Source: Novosphingobium sp. KA1 (GTDB taxonomy: Bacteria > Pseudomonadota > Alphaproteobacteria > Sphingomonadales > Sphingomonadaceae). From it: a stretch of 64,000 nt of DNA. The translations under genes and the position numbers were made by a program. Position 1 is the first letter of the stretch, and every line of letters starts with the position of its first letter. The notes under the pieces were generated by a model that was not told where the DNA came from, did no database searches, and was given only the letters and a program-made list of their open reading frames with translations. Shown here piece by piece: positions 54,866-64,000 of the stretch. The stretch spans positions 1,191,001 to 1,255,000 of the forward strand of contig NZ_CP021247.1 of assembly GCF_017309955.1 (NCBI RefSeq), read 5' to 3'.

Positions 54866-56194
54866 TCACACCGCCGAACTGAAGCGCCGCAGCGAATCCT
54901 TGCGATAGGGATCGAATCGCGCCGCGATCGAACGTGCATAAGGCAAACCGTCGGGCGCGATCACCAGATCGTCGCCATCCCCTTCGCAAAGGCCGGCGGC
55001 AAAATAGGGTGCGAGCATGGGCCAGGCCTCACGCCGCAGGTCCTGGTCGATTTGGGCGCGGCCACGGCACAGCAGATCCTCGATCACCTTCCCGCGCCGC
55101 CGGTCCTCGGCGCCGCGCAGAATGCCTCGGTCCGCACTCAGGCGGTCCTGCGACAGCATCATCCGATAGCGCCCGGTGTTCTTCTCGTTCTGCACCAGAA
55201 GCCCGGGGAAGCTGCTGATCGCCGAGGCGCCGAGGCCCACGAGGACCGGCGCCTGGTCCTCGGTGAAGCCCTGGAAATTGCGGTGCAGCCGCCCCGACAG
55301 CGCGGCCTGTGCGATCGCATCGCCCGGCTTTGCGAAGTGATCGAAGCCGATCGGAACATACCCCGCCTCGACCAGGAAGAGGTAACCGAACGCCGCCATG
55401 GCAAAGCGCACTTCCGCATCGGGCAGGTCGGCGGCATCGATCTTGCGCTGGCGCGCGATCAGGTGCGGCACATGGGCATATCCGAACAGGGCGATACGAT
55501 CGGCACCCAGGGCAACCGTGCGTTCGAGCGAATCGCGCAGGTCCGCAAGGGTCTGGCCGGGCAACCCGTACATCAGGTCGAAGTTGATCGAACCGACACC
55601 CGCGCTGCGCAGCATCGCCGTGCCCGTCTCGATCATCGCGGCCGGCTGCACGCGGCCGATCGCCGCCTGGAGTGCGGGCGCAAAGGTCTGCACGCCCATG
55701 CTCGCGCGGCTGATGCCGACAGAGGCGATCACCTCAGCCCATTCCGGCGTCAGCGTGCGCGGGTCGAGCTCGATCGAGATGACCGGGCTGGATGCGGCAA
55801 AATGCAGAGTCAGCTCATCGACGAGCCGCACGAAGGCAACTGGCGAGATCCCGTTGGGACTGCCCCCGCCAAAGGCGATGCGGGCGATCCGCGCGGTCTT
55901 GGGCAGCAGTTCGGAAACCAGCGCGATCTCGCGGTGCAGCGCATCGAGATAGCTCGCCACCCGGTCGGACAGATTGGCGACGCTGGTGTTGCAGCCGCAA
56001 TACCAGCAGATCTTCTCGCAGAAGGGGATGTGGACGTAGAGCGAGACTTCGCCCTTCGTCTCCTCCAGCGCGGAGACCAGTTGCGATGCCCCCACGCCCT
56101 CGCCGAACTCCGCAGCGGTGGGGAAGCTGGTGTAGCGCGGCACGGGAACGGCCAGCAATTCGGGATGATAGGTCCACATGCAGGGGAGAATCAC
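54866..56194 (-). CDS. hemN: Oxygen-independent coproporphyrinogen III dehydrogenase HemN
   Basis: 442 residues if GTG 56194 is used, 437 from ATG 56179. Radical SAM motif CEKICWYCGC (CxxxCxxCxC) at about residue 60, with YTSFPTA near the N-terminus, both classical for HemN. It makes protoporphyrinogen IX without oxygen. Last gene of the cco cluster, 17 bases after the Cys-rich gene. An FNR-like sequence with 8/10 matches lies at 56215-56228, partly inside that gene. Confidence 0.94.
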   Translation of the reverse strand: MILPCMWTYHPELLAVPVPRYTSFPTAAEFGEGVGASQLVSALEETKGEVSLYVHIPFCEKICWYCGCNTSVANLSDRVASYLDALHREIALVSELLPKTARIARIAFGGGSPNGISPVAFVRLVDELTLHFAASSPVISIELDPRTLTPEWAEVIASVGISRASMGVQTFAPALQAAIGRVQPAAMIETGTAMLRSAGVGSINFDLMYGLPGQTLADLRDSLERTVALGADRIALFGYAHVPHLIARQRKIDAADLPDAEVRFAMAAFGYLFLVEAGYVPIGFDHFAKPGDAIAQAALSGRLHRNFQGFTEDQAPVLVGLGASAISSFPGLLVQNEKNTGRYRMMLSQDRLSADRGILRGAEDRRRGKVIEDLLCRGRAQIDQDLRREAWPMLAPYFAAGLCEGDGDDLVIAPDGLPYARSIAARFDPYRKDSLRRFSSAV

Positions 56195-56211
56195 TCACCT
56201 GCCGGGAATCG

Positions 56212-56436
56212 TCATTGCGCTCGATCAAGACGCTTGCGCGAGGAACCGGTGTGGCAGCCCTTGGCGCAGCACGGGCCCTGCTGCGGTCCTGGCGGCGCGT
56301 CGACGGGCTGCACCGGAATCAAGGCCATGCCGCCCCCGCACAGCGGCGCGGCGAGCGCACGCGCCTCGGCCTCGAGCGGGCCGATCATGGCCGGCACCAT
56401 CGCCAGCGTGCCGAACAGGGCCAGTGCCGCCTTCAC
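56212..56436 (-). CDS. Small Cys-rich protein of unknown function in the cco operon
   Basis: 74 residues from a GTG at 56436 that overlaps the ccoS stop (GTGA), so coupled to it. An N-terminal hydrophobic stretch (ALALFGTLAMVPAMIG) could be a signal or anchor. The C-terminal tail has CCAKGCH followed by basic residues, a compact Cys/His motif suited to bind copper, iron or haem, and another Cys (PLCGGG). The position, between ccoS and hemN in an operon for copper-haem oxidase assembly, is the strongest hint of its job. I do not know a named family. Confidence 0.8.
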   Translation of the reverse strand: MKAALALFGTLAMVPAMIGPLEAEARALAAPLCGGGMALIPVQPVDAPPGPQQGPCCAKGCHTGSSRKRLDRAQ

Positions 56437-56594
56437 GTCGCCCCTTCCCCGTCGCTGTCCTCCTCGATCAGGATGCGCTGGGCGGCACCGTCGAGATCCT
56501 CGAACTGGCCGCTGCGCATCGCCCAGAAGAACGTGCCGAGCCCGGCCAGCCCCATCGCCAGGGCCAGCGGGATCAAGACCCCGACAATGTTCAT
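56433..56594 (-). CDS. ccoS: Cbb3 oxidase maturation protein CcoS
   Basis: 53 residues, below usual cutoffs. MNIVGVLIPLALAMGLAGLG forms one membrane helix, then AMRSGQFEDLDGAAQRIL, a tail common in CcoS. It is needed to insert haem into the cbb3 oxidase. It overlaps the ccoI stop (ATGA). Confidence 0.93.
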   Translation of the reverse strand: MNIVGVLIPLALAMGLAGLGTFFWAMRSGQFEDLDGAAQRILIEEDSDGEGAT

Positions 56595-58726
56595 GCGCCC
56601 TCCTTCCCGGCACTGCGGGCGAGCCGCAGCGAATTGCCGACCACCAGCAGCGAACTGGCCGACATCGCCAGCGCTGCCACCAGCGGGGTGACGAAACCGC
56701 AGATCGCCAGTGGCACCGCCAGCATATTGTATAGCACCGCCAGCGTGAAATTCTGCCGTACAATCGCCATTGTCCGCCGCGCGACCCGCACCGCCAGTGC
56801 CACCGGCATCAGCCGCTCACCGACAAAGACGGCATCGGCTGCCTGCTGGCTGACGTCGCTGGCGCTGCCCGGCGCGATCGAGACATGGGCACCGGCCAGC
56901 GCCGGACCGTCGTTGAGGCCGTCGCCGACCATCAGCGGACGATGGCCCGAGGCCTTGCGGCGCTCCAGCAAGGCCAGTTTGCCCGCGGGCCGCATTCCGG
57001 CCGCCGCGAAAAGGTGCAGTTCACGCGCCACCGCCGCGACCGATTCGGGCCGGTCCCCGGAGGCGATCGAACAGGCCAGCCCCTGCCCGGAAAGCGCCGC
57101 CAGCGTTGCCTGCACGTCCGGGCGCAGCGGATCGGCAAAAGCGATACGCGCTGCCTTGCCCGCGATCACCAGATCCGCGGCCAGCCCGGCGACTTCGCTT
57201 TCCGGCCGGAGCAGCGCCACCGGCCTGCCCTGGAAACGCGCGCTCATGCCCTGCCCGGCGGTTTCCTCGACACCGTCAAGCACCGCCGGTTCGACGCCCT
57301 CTTGCCGCAGCGCCCGGGCGAGCCCCCGGCTCAGCGGGTGGCGGCTCTCCTGCGCCAGCGCCAGCGCGATCCGCCGCGCCTCCTCGCCCAGCCCCGACAG
57401 GTCCACCGGGCGCGGTTCCCCCAGCGTCAGGGTGCCGGTCTTGTCGAAGATCACCTCGTCGACTTCGGCCAGACGCTCCAGCGCCGAACCGTCCTTGATC
57501 AGCAGGCCCCGCTTCATCAGCGCACCGGCCGCCACGACTTGCGCGGCCGGCACCGCGAGGCCCAGCGCGCAAGGACAGGTGATGATCAGCACGGCGACCG
57601 CGATGAGCAGCGCCTGGTGGAGACCCGCCCCCGCCAGCAGCCATCCGCAGAACGACAGGAAAGCCAGGCTATGGACCGCCGGGGCGTAGAGCCGCGCCGC
57701 CCGGTCGGCGATGCGCACGTAGCGCGAGCGCGACTGTCCCGCCTCGTCCATGAGCCTGGCGATATCGGCCAGCGCGGTGTCGCGCGCGGCCGCCACCACC
57801 GTCAGCCGCACCGGATTGCCGAGGTTGACCATGCCCGCATGGACGAGATCACCCGCCACCGCAGGCCTCGGCGCGCTCTCGCCGGTCAGCATCGTAGCAT
57901 CGACCAGCGTGCGGCCTTCAAGCACGGTGCCATCGGCCGCCAGCGCCTCGCCCGCCGCCACCAACATGACCATGCCGGGCACGATGCGCTCCGCCTCGAC
58001 ATAGAGCGTCGAACCGTCGGGCTGGACGATCTGCGCGCCGCGCCCCATCCGCCCCAGCAGCGCGGCGATCCCCGAGCGGGCCCGGCTGCGCATCATCGCG
58101 TCGAGCGCGCGGCCCGCGAGCAGGAAGAACAGCAGCATGACGGCGCCGTCGAAATAGGCATGCGGGCCGTTCGTCGCCGTCTCGTAGAGGCTGAGCACGG
58201 TCGCCAGGACCACCCCGATCGAGATCGGCACGTCCATGTTGGTGCGCCGGTGCCGCAGCGCCATCAGCGCCGAAGCGAAGAAGGGCCGCCCTGCATAAGC
58301 GATCACCGGCACCGCGATCAGCGCCGAAAGCCAGTGGAACAGTGCCCGCGTCGGCGCATCCGCGCCCGACCAGACCGAGACCGAGAGCAGCATGATGTTC
58401 ATCATGCCGAACCCGGCAACGGCCAGGGCGCGCAGCAGACGCTTGGTTTCCGCATCGTCGCGGGCGAGCGGATTGTCGGCGGCGCGTTCGGCCTCGAAGC
58501 CGAGCTTGCGCAGTTCGGCGATGATCGCCTCGCCGGTCAGGTCCGGCGCATGGCTGACCGCAACCCGCTTGGCCGAGAAATTGACCCGCGCCGCAGCTAC
58601 CCCCGGCACCAGCGCAAGCCCGCGCTCGACTTTGCCGATGCAGCCCGCGCAGCGCATGCCGGGCACCGTGAAGCGGCTGTCGATGCATGGCTCGGCGGGC
58701 TCGGGACGGGGCAGCGGCGCGTTCAT
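56591..58726 (-). CDS. ccoI: Copper-exporting P1B-type ATPase CcoI (FixI)
   Basis: 711 residues. An N-terminal HMA domain with GMRCAGCIG, membrane CPC (ITCPCALGLAVP), phosphorylation DKTGTLT, and TGES (LTGESAP). It delivers copper to CcoN during assembly. It overlaps ccoH by 4 bases. Confidence 0.95.
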   Translation of the reverse strand: MNAPLPRPEPAEPCIDSRFTVPGMRCAGCIGKVERGLALVPGVAAARVNFSAKRVAVSHAPDLTGEAIIAELRKLGFEAERAADNPLARDDAETKRLLRALAVAGFGMMNIMLLSVSVWSGADAPTRALFHWLSALIAVPVIAYAGRPFFASALMALRHRRTNMDVPISIGVVLATVLSLYETATNGPHAYFDGAVMLLFFLLAGRALDAMMRSRARSGIAALLGRMGRGAQIVQPDGSTLYVEAERIVPGMVMLVAAGEALAADGTVLEGRTLVDATMLTGESAPRPAVAGDLVHAGMVNLGNPVRLTVVAAARDTALADIARLMDEAGQSRSRYVRIADRAARLYAPAVHSLAFLSFCGWLLAGAGLHQALLIAVAVLIITCPCALGLAVPAAQVVAAGALMKRGLLIKDGSALERLAEVDEVIFDKTGTLTLGEPRPVDLSGLGEEARRIALALAQESRHPLSRGLARALRQEGVEPAVLDGVEETAGQGMSARFQGRPVALLRPESEVAGLAADLVIAGKAARIAFADPLRPDVQATLAALSGQGLACSIASGDRPESVAAVARELHLFAAAGMRPAGKLALLERRKASGHRPLMVGDGLNDGPALAGAHVSIAPGSASDVSQQAADAVFVGERLMPVALAVRVARRTMAIVRQNFTLAVLYNMLAVPLAICGFVTPLVAALAMSASSLLVVGNSLRLARSAGKEGA

Positions 58727-59178
58727 GCCACCGGTTCCTCGACGCGCCAGCGGCGGCCATCGACCTCGACCTCGAATCGCAGCGTCCAGCGCCCGGCAGG
58801 CAGCACTTCCCGGCTCACGAAACGCCCGCCGCCGTCGCTGCCGAAGGTCAGCGGGGTATCGGGCAGACGGCCGAGCGGATGCCGCGCCTGGGCCTGCAGG
58901 CGCGCTCCGGCGGGAACCCCGCGCAGTTCGGCCCGCACATGGCCGTCGCCCATGCGCCGGGCCGCCAGCGTCCAGCCCAGCGCCTTCTCGCGCGCGGCTT
59001 CATCCAGCCAGCGGTTGAAGTCCTGGCTGGCGACATAGGAATTCTCCACCACCTCGCCGCCGAAAGTCGAGAGCGCCAGATGCGCCATGGTGAAGTTGAC
59101 CGCGATCACCACGCCGAACCCGGCAACAAGGATCGCCGCCATGTGCCGGCCGGTGAAAGGGGATGCGGGCGGGGTCAT
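58723..59178 (-). CDS. ccoH: FixH/CcoH assembly protein
   Basis: 151 residues from ATG 59178 with GGAGGTGCC. One membrane helix (about 11-33), then a periplasmic part with NSYVASQDFNRWLDEA near the start, the FixH signature. It stabilises the cbb3 subunits during assembly. Overlaps ccoG and ccoI by 4 bases each. Confidence 0.93.
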   Translation of the reverse strand: MTPPASPFTGRHMAAILVAGFGVVIAVNFTMAHLALSTFGGEVVENSYVASQDFNRWLDEAAREKALGWTLAARRMGDGHVRAELRGVPAGARLQAQARHPLGRLPDTPLTFGSDGGGRFVSREVLPAGRWTLRFEVEVDGRRWRVEEPVA

Positions 59179-60629
59179 GAGGCACCTCCGGGGCTGTCGA
59201 ACTGGGCGGGCGCCGCGGCCTGCTCGCGCGCCTGCGCCTCGGCCTGCACGTGGAAGCGGAATTCCTGCGCGGCGGACGTTGCAGGGGCGACCACATAGAG
59301 GCGCAGCACGCGCGTCTCGTCGGCGGGCACTTCGCGCACGAGGCGCGGTGCGGCAGCCACGCGCGCCATGTCGTCGCTCCACATCCGCGCGCCCGGCAGC
59401 CCCTCGATCGAGATCGTCATGCGGCGAGGGCGGCCCTCCATGTTGCGCAGGCGCAGAGTATAGGCATTGCGCACCGAACCGTCGCTGAGGAGGATGTACG
59501 AAGGGTTGCGGTCCTTGGCGACAGTCAGCCCGGTGTGCACGCGGGTGCCCAGCAGGAACAGCAGCGCGAGGCCGATGCCCGCCCAGACCGTGAAGTAGAC
59601 GATCGTGCGCGGGCGCCAGATCAGCTTGAGATGACGGCTCGGCGGCTGCCCGGCCTTCTCTCGCTCGGCATCTTCCAGCGTGGCGTAATCGATGAGCCCG
59701 CGCGGCCGGCCGACCTCCCTCATCACCCGGTCACAGGCATCGATGCACAGCCCGCAGGTGATGCAGCCGACCTGCGGGCCCTGCCGGATGTCGATCCCGG
59801 TGGGGCAGACCGCGACGCACTGGTTGCAGTCGACACAGTCGCCGCAGCTGCCGGGCCGGGCCAGCGCCTTCTTGAGGCTGGCCCGCGGCTCGCCGCGCCA
59901 GTCCTTGTAGGTGACGGTCAGGCTTTTCTCGTCGAGCATCGCCGTCTGGATGCGCGGCCAGGGACACATGTAGATGCAGACCTGCTCGCGCATGAAGCCG
60001 CCGAGCACGAATGTCGTGGCGGTCAGCACACCGACGGTGGCGTAGGCGACAGGCGCGGCGCTGCCGGTCCAGAACGCGTGCTGGAGCGTCGGCGCATCGG
60101 CGAAGTAGAAGATCCAGGCGCCGCCGGTGGCGAAGCTGATGACGAGATAGATCGCCCATTTGAGTAGCCGCCGGGCGATCTTGGCCCCGGTCCACGGCGC
60201 CTTGTAGAGGCGCAGGCGGGCATTGCGATCGCCGTCGATCAGCCGGTCGACATGCTGGAACAGGTCGGTCCAGACCGTCTGCGGACAGGCATAGCCGCAC
60301 CACGCCCGGCCCACCGCCGAAGTCACCAGGAACAGGCCGATGCCCGCCATGATCAGCAGACCGGCGACAAAGTAGAACTCGTGCGGCCAGATCTCGATGC
60401 CGAACATGTAGAATCGGCGATGGGCAAGATCGACCAGCACCGCCTGGTCCGGCGCATAGGGCCCGCGGTTCCAGCGGATCCACGGCGTGATCCAGTACAC
60501 CGCCAGGCACAGCGCCATGACCGCCCACTTGAGCCGCCGGAACCGGCCGTCGATGCGCTTGTTGAACACCGGCTCGCGCCGGGCGTAGAGCGACACCGGC
60601 GCCGGCTTCACGGGCCCGGGACGGTTCAT
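59175..60629 (-). CDS. ccoG: CcoG (FixG) iron-sulfur protein, copper reductase
   Basis: 484 residues. About five membrane helices and two 4Fe-4S motifs: CGDCVDCNQCVAVCP and CITCGLCIDACD. A C-terminal Ig-like FixG domain is present. CcoG reduces Cu(II) before it is loaded into CcoN. Overlaps ccoP by 4 bases. Confidence 0.95.
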   Translation of the reverse strand: MNRPGPVKPAPVSLYARREPVFNKRIDGRFRRLKWAVMALCLAVYWITPWIRWNRGPYAPDQAVLVDLAHRRFYMFGIEIWPHEFYFVAGLLIMAGIGLFLVTSAVGRAWCGYACPQTVWTDLFQHVDRLIDGDRNARLRLYKAPWTGAKIARRLLKWAIYLVISFATGGAWIFYFADAPTLQHAFWTGSAAPVAYATVGVLTATTFVLGGFMREQVCIYMCPWPRIQTAMLDEKSLTVTYKDWRGEPRASLKKALARPGSCGDCVDCNQCVAVCPTGIDIRQGPQVGCITCGLCIDACDRVMREVGRPRGLIDYATLEDAEREKAGQPPSRHLKLIWRPRTIVYFTVWAGIGLALLFLLGTRVHTGLTVAKDRNPSYILLSDGSVRNAYTLRLRNMEGRPRRMTISIEGLPGARMWSDDMARVAAAPRLVREVPADETRVLRLYVVAPATSAAQEFRFHVQAEAQAREQAAAPAQFDSPGGAS

Positions 60630-61528
60630 GGGTCTTGCGGCTGCTCAGGCGCGGCAAAGGCCTCGCCGCCGCCCAGCGAGTGGACGTAGGCCGCCAGCAT
60701 CTTGATCGTCACCGGATCGAGGCGGGTGCCCCAGGCCGGCATGACGCCCATGTGCGGGTGTGAAATCTGGGCCACCACCTCGTCGCGGCTGCTGCCGTCG
60801 AGCCAGATCGCGTCGGTCAGGTTCGGCGCGCCGAACTGGCGGCTGCCCTTGCCATCGGTGCCGTGACACACCGCGCAGTTGGTCGCGAACACGTCCTTGC
60901 CCCTGCCCGAGGATGCCCCGGGATGCTCCTTGCGCCCCAGTACCAGTACATAGCTGGCGACATCCTGGATCTGCGCCGGGGTCAGCAGGGCATCGCTGCC
61001 GAAGTTGGGCATCTGGCTCATGCGGGTCTGGTCGTCGCCGGGCTGGCGGATGCCATGGATCAGTGTCTGCTCGATGGTCCTGAGGTCGCCGCCCCAGAGC
61101 CAGTCATCGTCGTTGAGGTTGGGGAAGCCCTTCGAGCCTGCCGCCCCGGCGCCGTGGCACTGCACGCAATTGACCTTGAAGGCCGCCGCACCGCCGGCCA
61201 CCGCCGCGCGCATCAGCGCGGGCTTGGCGGGCAGCTGCTCGAGCGGCGTCGCGGCGATCTGGGCGCGCATCCCGGCGCGGGCCTCCTCGGCGGCCTGCAA
61301 CTCGCCGCCAAGCTGCTTGCGGCTCGACCAGCCCAGCAGGCCCTCGCTGGCATGGCTGATGCCCGGCAGCGCCGGATAGGCAATCACGTAGCCCAGCGCG
61401 AAGACGATCGTCGCGTAGAAGGTCCATAGCCACCAGCGCGGCAGCGGCGTGTTGAGCTCCTCGATCCCGTCCCATTCATGGCCGACAGTCTCGGTCTGCG
61501 TGGCTTCGTCGATCTTCCTGTCAGCCAT
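60626..61528 (-). CDS. ccoP: Cbb3 oxidase dihaem cytochrome c subunit CcoP (FixP)
   Basis: 300 residues. Membrane helix 34-53, then two c-type haem sites, CVQCH at 121-125 and CAVCH at 218-222, with axial Met region near 172 (SQMPNF) and 260 (HMGVMPAWG). It carries electrons to CcoN. Overlaps ccoQ by 8 bases. Confidence 0.95.
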   Translation of the reverse strand: MADRKIDEATQTETVGHEWDGIEELNTPLPRWWLWTFYATIVFALGYVIAYPALPGISHASEGLLGWSSRKQLGGELQAAEEARAGMRAQIAATPLEQLPAKPALMRAAVAGGAAAFKVNCVQCHGAGAAGSKGFPNLNDDDWLWGGDLRTIEQTLIHGIRQPGDDQTRMSQMPNFGSDALLTPAQIQDVASYVLVLGRKEHPGASSGRGKDVFATNCAVCHGTDGKGSRQFGAPNLTDAIWLDGSSRDEVVAQISHPHMGVMPAWGTRLDPVTIKMLAAYVHSLGGGEAFAAPEQPQDP

Positions 61529-61691
61529 CGTTCTCGTCCTCGAAGATCATCCGCGCGGCCGCTTCGTTGCGCTCGCGCAAGGCCCCGCGGAAGGGCCAGG
61601 CGACCAGCACGAGGAAGATCACCCCCATCGCCACCAGCCCCCAGCTGTCGGCGAGATGGCGCAGCATGTCGTAAGTGGAGTGCGTGCTCAT
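61521..61691 (-). CDS. ccoQ: Cbb3 oxidase subunit CcoQ
   Basis: 56 residues, below usual cutoffs. A membrane helix ([18 protein letters not shown]) with a charged C-terminus ([14 protein letters not shown]) fits CcoQ, which stabilises the complex in some bacteria. It overlaps ccoO and ccoP by a few bases. Confidence 0.92.
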   Translation of the reverse strand: MSTHSTYDMLRHLADSWGLVAMGVIFLVLVAWPFRGALRERNEAAARMIFEDENDG

Positions 61692-62437
61692 CGGCCGTGC
61701 TCCGCGGCGAGTTCCTCCTGCGCGGCGGCGCCGTTGACGTCGACCATGGTGCCCAGCACCTGCAGGTAGGCGACCAGCGCATCCATCTCGGTGAGACGCC
61801 CGGGATCGCCGTCGAAATCGCGGACCTGGGCCTTGGGATAACGCGCCGCGAAATCGCCCTGGTCGGCTTCCGGGTCGGCCTGGGCCTTGAGGTCGGCGGC
61901 GGCCATGGCGACGTCCTTGTCGCTATAGGGCACGCCGACATGGCGCAGCGCGGTGAGGTTGGCCGCAATGTCGGGCACCTCGAGCGCGTTCTTCGCAAGG
62001 AAGCCGTACTTGGGCATCACGCTTTCGGGCACCACCGATTCGGGATCGGTGAGGTGCTGGACATGCCAGCCATCGGAATACTTGCCGCCAACACGGGCAA
62101 GGTCCGGCCCGGTGCGCTTGGAGCCCCACTGGAACGGATGATCGTACATCGATTCGGCGGCAAGCGAGTAGTGTCCGTAACGTTCGGTCTCGTCGCGGAA
62201 CGGGCGGATCATCTGGCTGTGGCAGACGTAGCAGCCCTCGCGCACATAGATGTCGCGGCCCGCCTGTTCGAGCGGGGTATAGGGCCGCATGCCCTCGACT
62301 TTCTCGATCGTGTTGTCGATCCAGAACAGCGGGGCGATCTCGACGATGCCGCCGATGGCGACGGCGACCAGCGCACAAACGCCGAGCAGGGTGACGTTCT
62401 TCTCGAGCGTCTTGTGCCGTTCGGTCATGGAAGTCAT
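61688..62437 (-). CDS. ccoO: Cbb3 oxidase monohaem cytochrome c subunit CcoO (FixO)
   Basis: 249 residues from MTSMTERHK at 62437. A membrane helix ([19 protein letters not shown]), then haem c site CYVCH at 69-73 with the typical [14 protein letters not shown] context, and axial Met near 173 (SVMPKYG). Start 62437 is chosen; 62428 is possible. Confidence 0.95.
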   Translation of the reverse strand: MTSMTERHKTLEKNVTLLGVCALVAVAIGGIVEIAPLFWIDNTIEKVEGMRPYTPLEQAGRDIYVREGCYVCHSQMIRPFRDETERYGHYSLAAESMYDHPFQWGSKRTGPDLARVGGKYSDGWHVQHLTDPESVVPESVMPKYGFLAKNALEVPDIAANLTALRHVGVPYSDKDVAMAAADLKAQADPEADQGDFAARYPKAQVRDFDGDPGRLTEMDALVAYLQVLGTMVDVNGAAAQEELAAEHGR

Positions 62438-62462
62438 GGCTGAGGTTCCCTGTTGGGCTGGC

Positions 62463-63977
62463 TTATTCGGCCGCTGCCGGGACATGGACGATCGGGCGGT
62501 CCCTGGCCGGATCGAAGGCGGCATCGCGCATCGGAGCTTCCTCGCGCAGCTTGCCGAGGATCGTCGCCCAGACGTTCACCACCATGACCACCGCGCCCGA
62601 GAGGTAGAGCAGGCCGCCGAAGGCGCGCAGCATGTACATCGGGTGGAGCGCCGCGACGCTGTCCGCGAAGGAGTTCACGAGGTAGCCGTCCGCGCCGTAT
62701 TCACGCCACATCAAGCCCTGGGTGATGCCCGCCACCCACATCGAGGCGGCGTAGAAGACGATGCCCACGGTCGCGAGCCAGAAGTGCCAGTTGACCATGC
62801 GCAGCGAATAGAGCCGCTCACGACCCCAGAGGCGCGGCACCAGGTAATAGAGCGCCCCGAAGGTGATCATCCCGTTCCAGCCCAGCGCGCCGGAATGGAC
62901 ATGGCCGATCGTCCAGTCAGTATAGTGCGAGAGCGAGTTGACGCTCTTCACGCTCATCATCGGGCCCTCGAACGTGCTCATGCCGTAGAACGCGAGCGCC
63001 ATCACCATCATGCGGATGATCGGATCGGTACGCACCTTGTCCCAGGCGCCGTTGAGCGTCATCAGCCCGTTGATCATGCCGCCCCAGCTCGGCATCCACA
63101 GCATGATCGAGAAGACCATGCCCAGCGTCTGCGCCCAGTCGGGCAGCGCGGTGTAGTGGAGATGGTGCGGACCCGCCCAGATGTAGAGGAAGATCAGCGA
63201 CCAGAAGTGGATGATCGAGAGCCGGTAGGAATAGATCGGACGCTCGGCCTGCTTGGGCACAAAGTAGTACATCATCGCCAGGAAGCCGGCGGTGAGGAAA
63301 AAGCCCACGGCATTGTGCCCGTACCACCACTGCACCAGCGCGCCCTGCACGCCGCCGAACAGCGGATAGCTCTTCGATCCCAGCAGGCTGACCGGCACGT
63401 CGAGGTTGTTGACGACGTGCAGCATGGCAACGGTGATGATGAAGGCGAGGTAGAACCAGTTGGCCACGTAGATATGCGGCTCGCTGCGCTTGACCACGGT
63501 GCCGACAAAGACCGCGAGATAGCAGACCCACACGATCGTCAGCCACCAGTCGACATACCATTCGGGCTCGGCATATTCCTTGCCCTGGGTGCTGCCGAGC
63601 AGATAGCCGGTAGCGGCCAGCACGATGAACAGCTGGTAGCCCCAGAACACGAAACGGGCGAGCCCTGGAAAGGCAAGCCGGGCACGGCAGGTCCGCTGCA
63701 CCACGTAATAGCTGGTCGCGATCAGGGCATTGCCGCCGAAGGCGAAGATCACCGCCGACGTATGCAGCGGGCGCACCCGCCCGAAGTTGAGCCAGGGTTC
63801 GAGGTTCAGCACCGGCCAGGTCAGCTGGAGCGCGATGAACAGTCCCGCGGCAAAGCCGGCCATGCCCCAGAACACCGTGGCGATCACGCCCCAGCGAATC
63901 GGGTCGTCGTCATAACGGCCCTCGTCCGGCATCTTGAGGAAGCCACGCGCGATTCCGGCGTAGTCCGCCCCGCTCAC
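62463..63977 (-). CDS. ccoN: Cbb3 oxidase catalytic subunit CcoN (FixN)
   Basis: 504 residues from the GTG at 63977. It is the haem-copper core subunit: twelve membrane helices with the His ligands, including the [12 protein letters not shown] site and [25 protein letters not shown] (read as [10 protein letters not shown]). Because the window ends 23 bases upstream and no ribosome site is visible, a start further upstream (other families add up to 50 residues) cannot be excluded. First gene of the cco operon. Confidence 0.93.
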   Translation of the reverse strand: MSGADYAGIARGFLKMPDEGRYDDDPIRWGVIATVFWGMAGFAAGLFIALQLTWPVLNLEPWLNFGRVRPLHTSAVIFAFGGNALIATSYYVVQRTCRARLAFPGLARFVFWGYQLFIVLAATGYLLGSTQGKEYAEPEWYVDWWLTIVWVCYLAVFVGTVVKRSEPHIYVANWFYLAFIITVAMLHVVNNLDVPVSLLGSKSYPLFGGVQGALVQWWYGHNAVGFFLTAGFLAMMYYFVPKQAERPIYSYRLSIIHFWSLIFLYIWAGPHHLHYTALPDWAQTLGMVFSIMLWMPSWGGMINGLMTLNGAWDKVRTDPIIRMMVMALAFYGMSTFEGPMMSVKSVNSLSHYTDWTIGHVHSGALGWNGMITFGALYYLVPRLWGRERLYSLRMVNWHFWLATVGIVFYAASMWVAGITQGLMWREYGADGYLVNSFADSVAALHPMYMLRAFGGLLYLSGAVVMVVNVWATILGKLREEAPMRDAAFDPARDRPIVHVPAAAE

Positions 63978-64000
63978 CGTGACACACAGGGCAATAAAAG

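Overview
The window is a GC-rich chromosomal segment of an alphaproteobacterium. Several features point to Sphingomonadales, probably a Novosphingobium-like member: a TonB-ExbB-ExbD-ExbD operon followed by a third ExbD, MipZ, a petABC bc1 operon with a short Rieske gene, an L20/L35 pair near pheST, and a complete cco cluster beside cydABX/cydDC. Most content is ordinary core genome. I see no prophage, insertion sequence, integron, CRISPR array or rRNA operon. One tRNA gene (Gly, anticodon UCC) is present.

Layout. 1-9.8 kb: aldose-epimerase-like gene (runs off the left edge), pheT, pheS, AraC regulator, rplT, rpmI, gamma-glutamylcyclotransferase-like gene, hisN-type phosphatase, second AraC regulator, prs. 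9.8-13.7 kb: glpX, two secreted proteins of unknown function, hom. 14-17.3 kb: tonB-exbB-exbD1-exbD2 closed by a clear terminator, then a solitary third exbD. 17.3-25.9 kb: Lhr-like DEXH helicase, DUF4010/MgtC-type membrane protein, phosphomannomutase/phosphoglucomutase, membrane-anchored J-domain protein, mipZ, panC, CsgG/HfaB-like secreted protein. 26-28.7 kb: response regulator, histidine kinase and secreted protein operon. 28.8-35 kb: cydX-cydB-cydA divergent from cydDC, with an FNR-like box between the first cyd genes. 35-37.3 kb: ArsR regulator, 1-Cys peroxiredoxin, tRNA-Gly, apt. 37.4-40.1 kb: petABC. 40.4-47 kb: YfiH-family protein, pepN, SDR epimerase-like gene, EamA transporter, threonine aldolase, small GNAT. 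47-54.9 kb: 5-oxoprolinase, M20 amidohydrolase, flippase, sugar-phosphate nucleotidyltransferase, PilZ protein. 54.9-64 kb: hemN, a 74-residue Cys-rich protein, ccoS, ccoI, ccoH, ccoG, ccoP, ccoQ, ccoO, ccoN.

How it works together. The window holds three respiratory modules: a bd quinol oxidase (cydABX) with its CydDC thiol exporter, the bc1 complex, and a high-affinity cbb3 oxidase with its whole copper/haem assembly set. HemN adds oxygen-independent haem synthesis. Together they describe an aerobe built to keep respiring at low oxygen. A second theme is TonB-dependent energised uptake, with three ExbD paralogues. Four short genes were found by reading the strand directly: cydX, ccoS, ccoQ and the Cys-rich gene after ccoS.

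The most interesting leads are the Cys-rich protein locked into the cco operon, the FNR-like box placed for a cydA promoter, the CsgG-like protein lacking a lipobox, the stand-alone third ExbD, the mutase gene with no ATG/GTG/TTG start, and the SDR gene whose C-terminus reads into the neighbouring transporter gene. No search was possible, so family calls rest on motifs and gene order.
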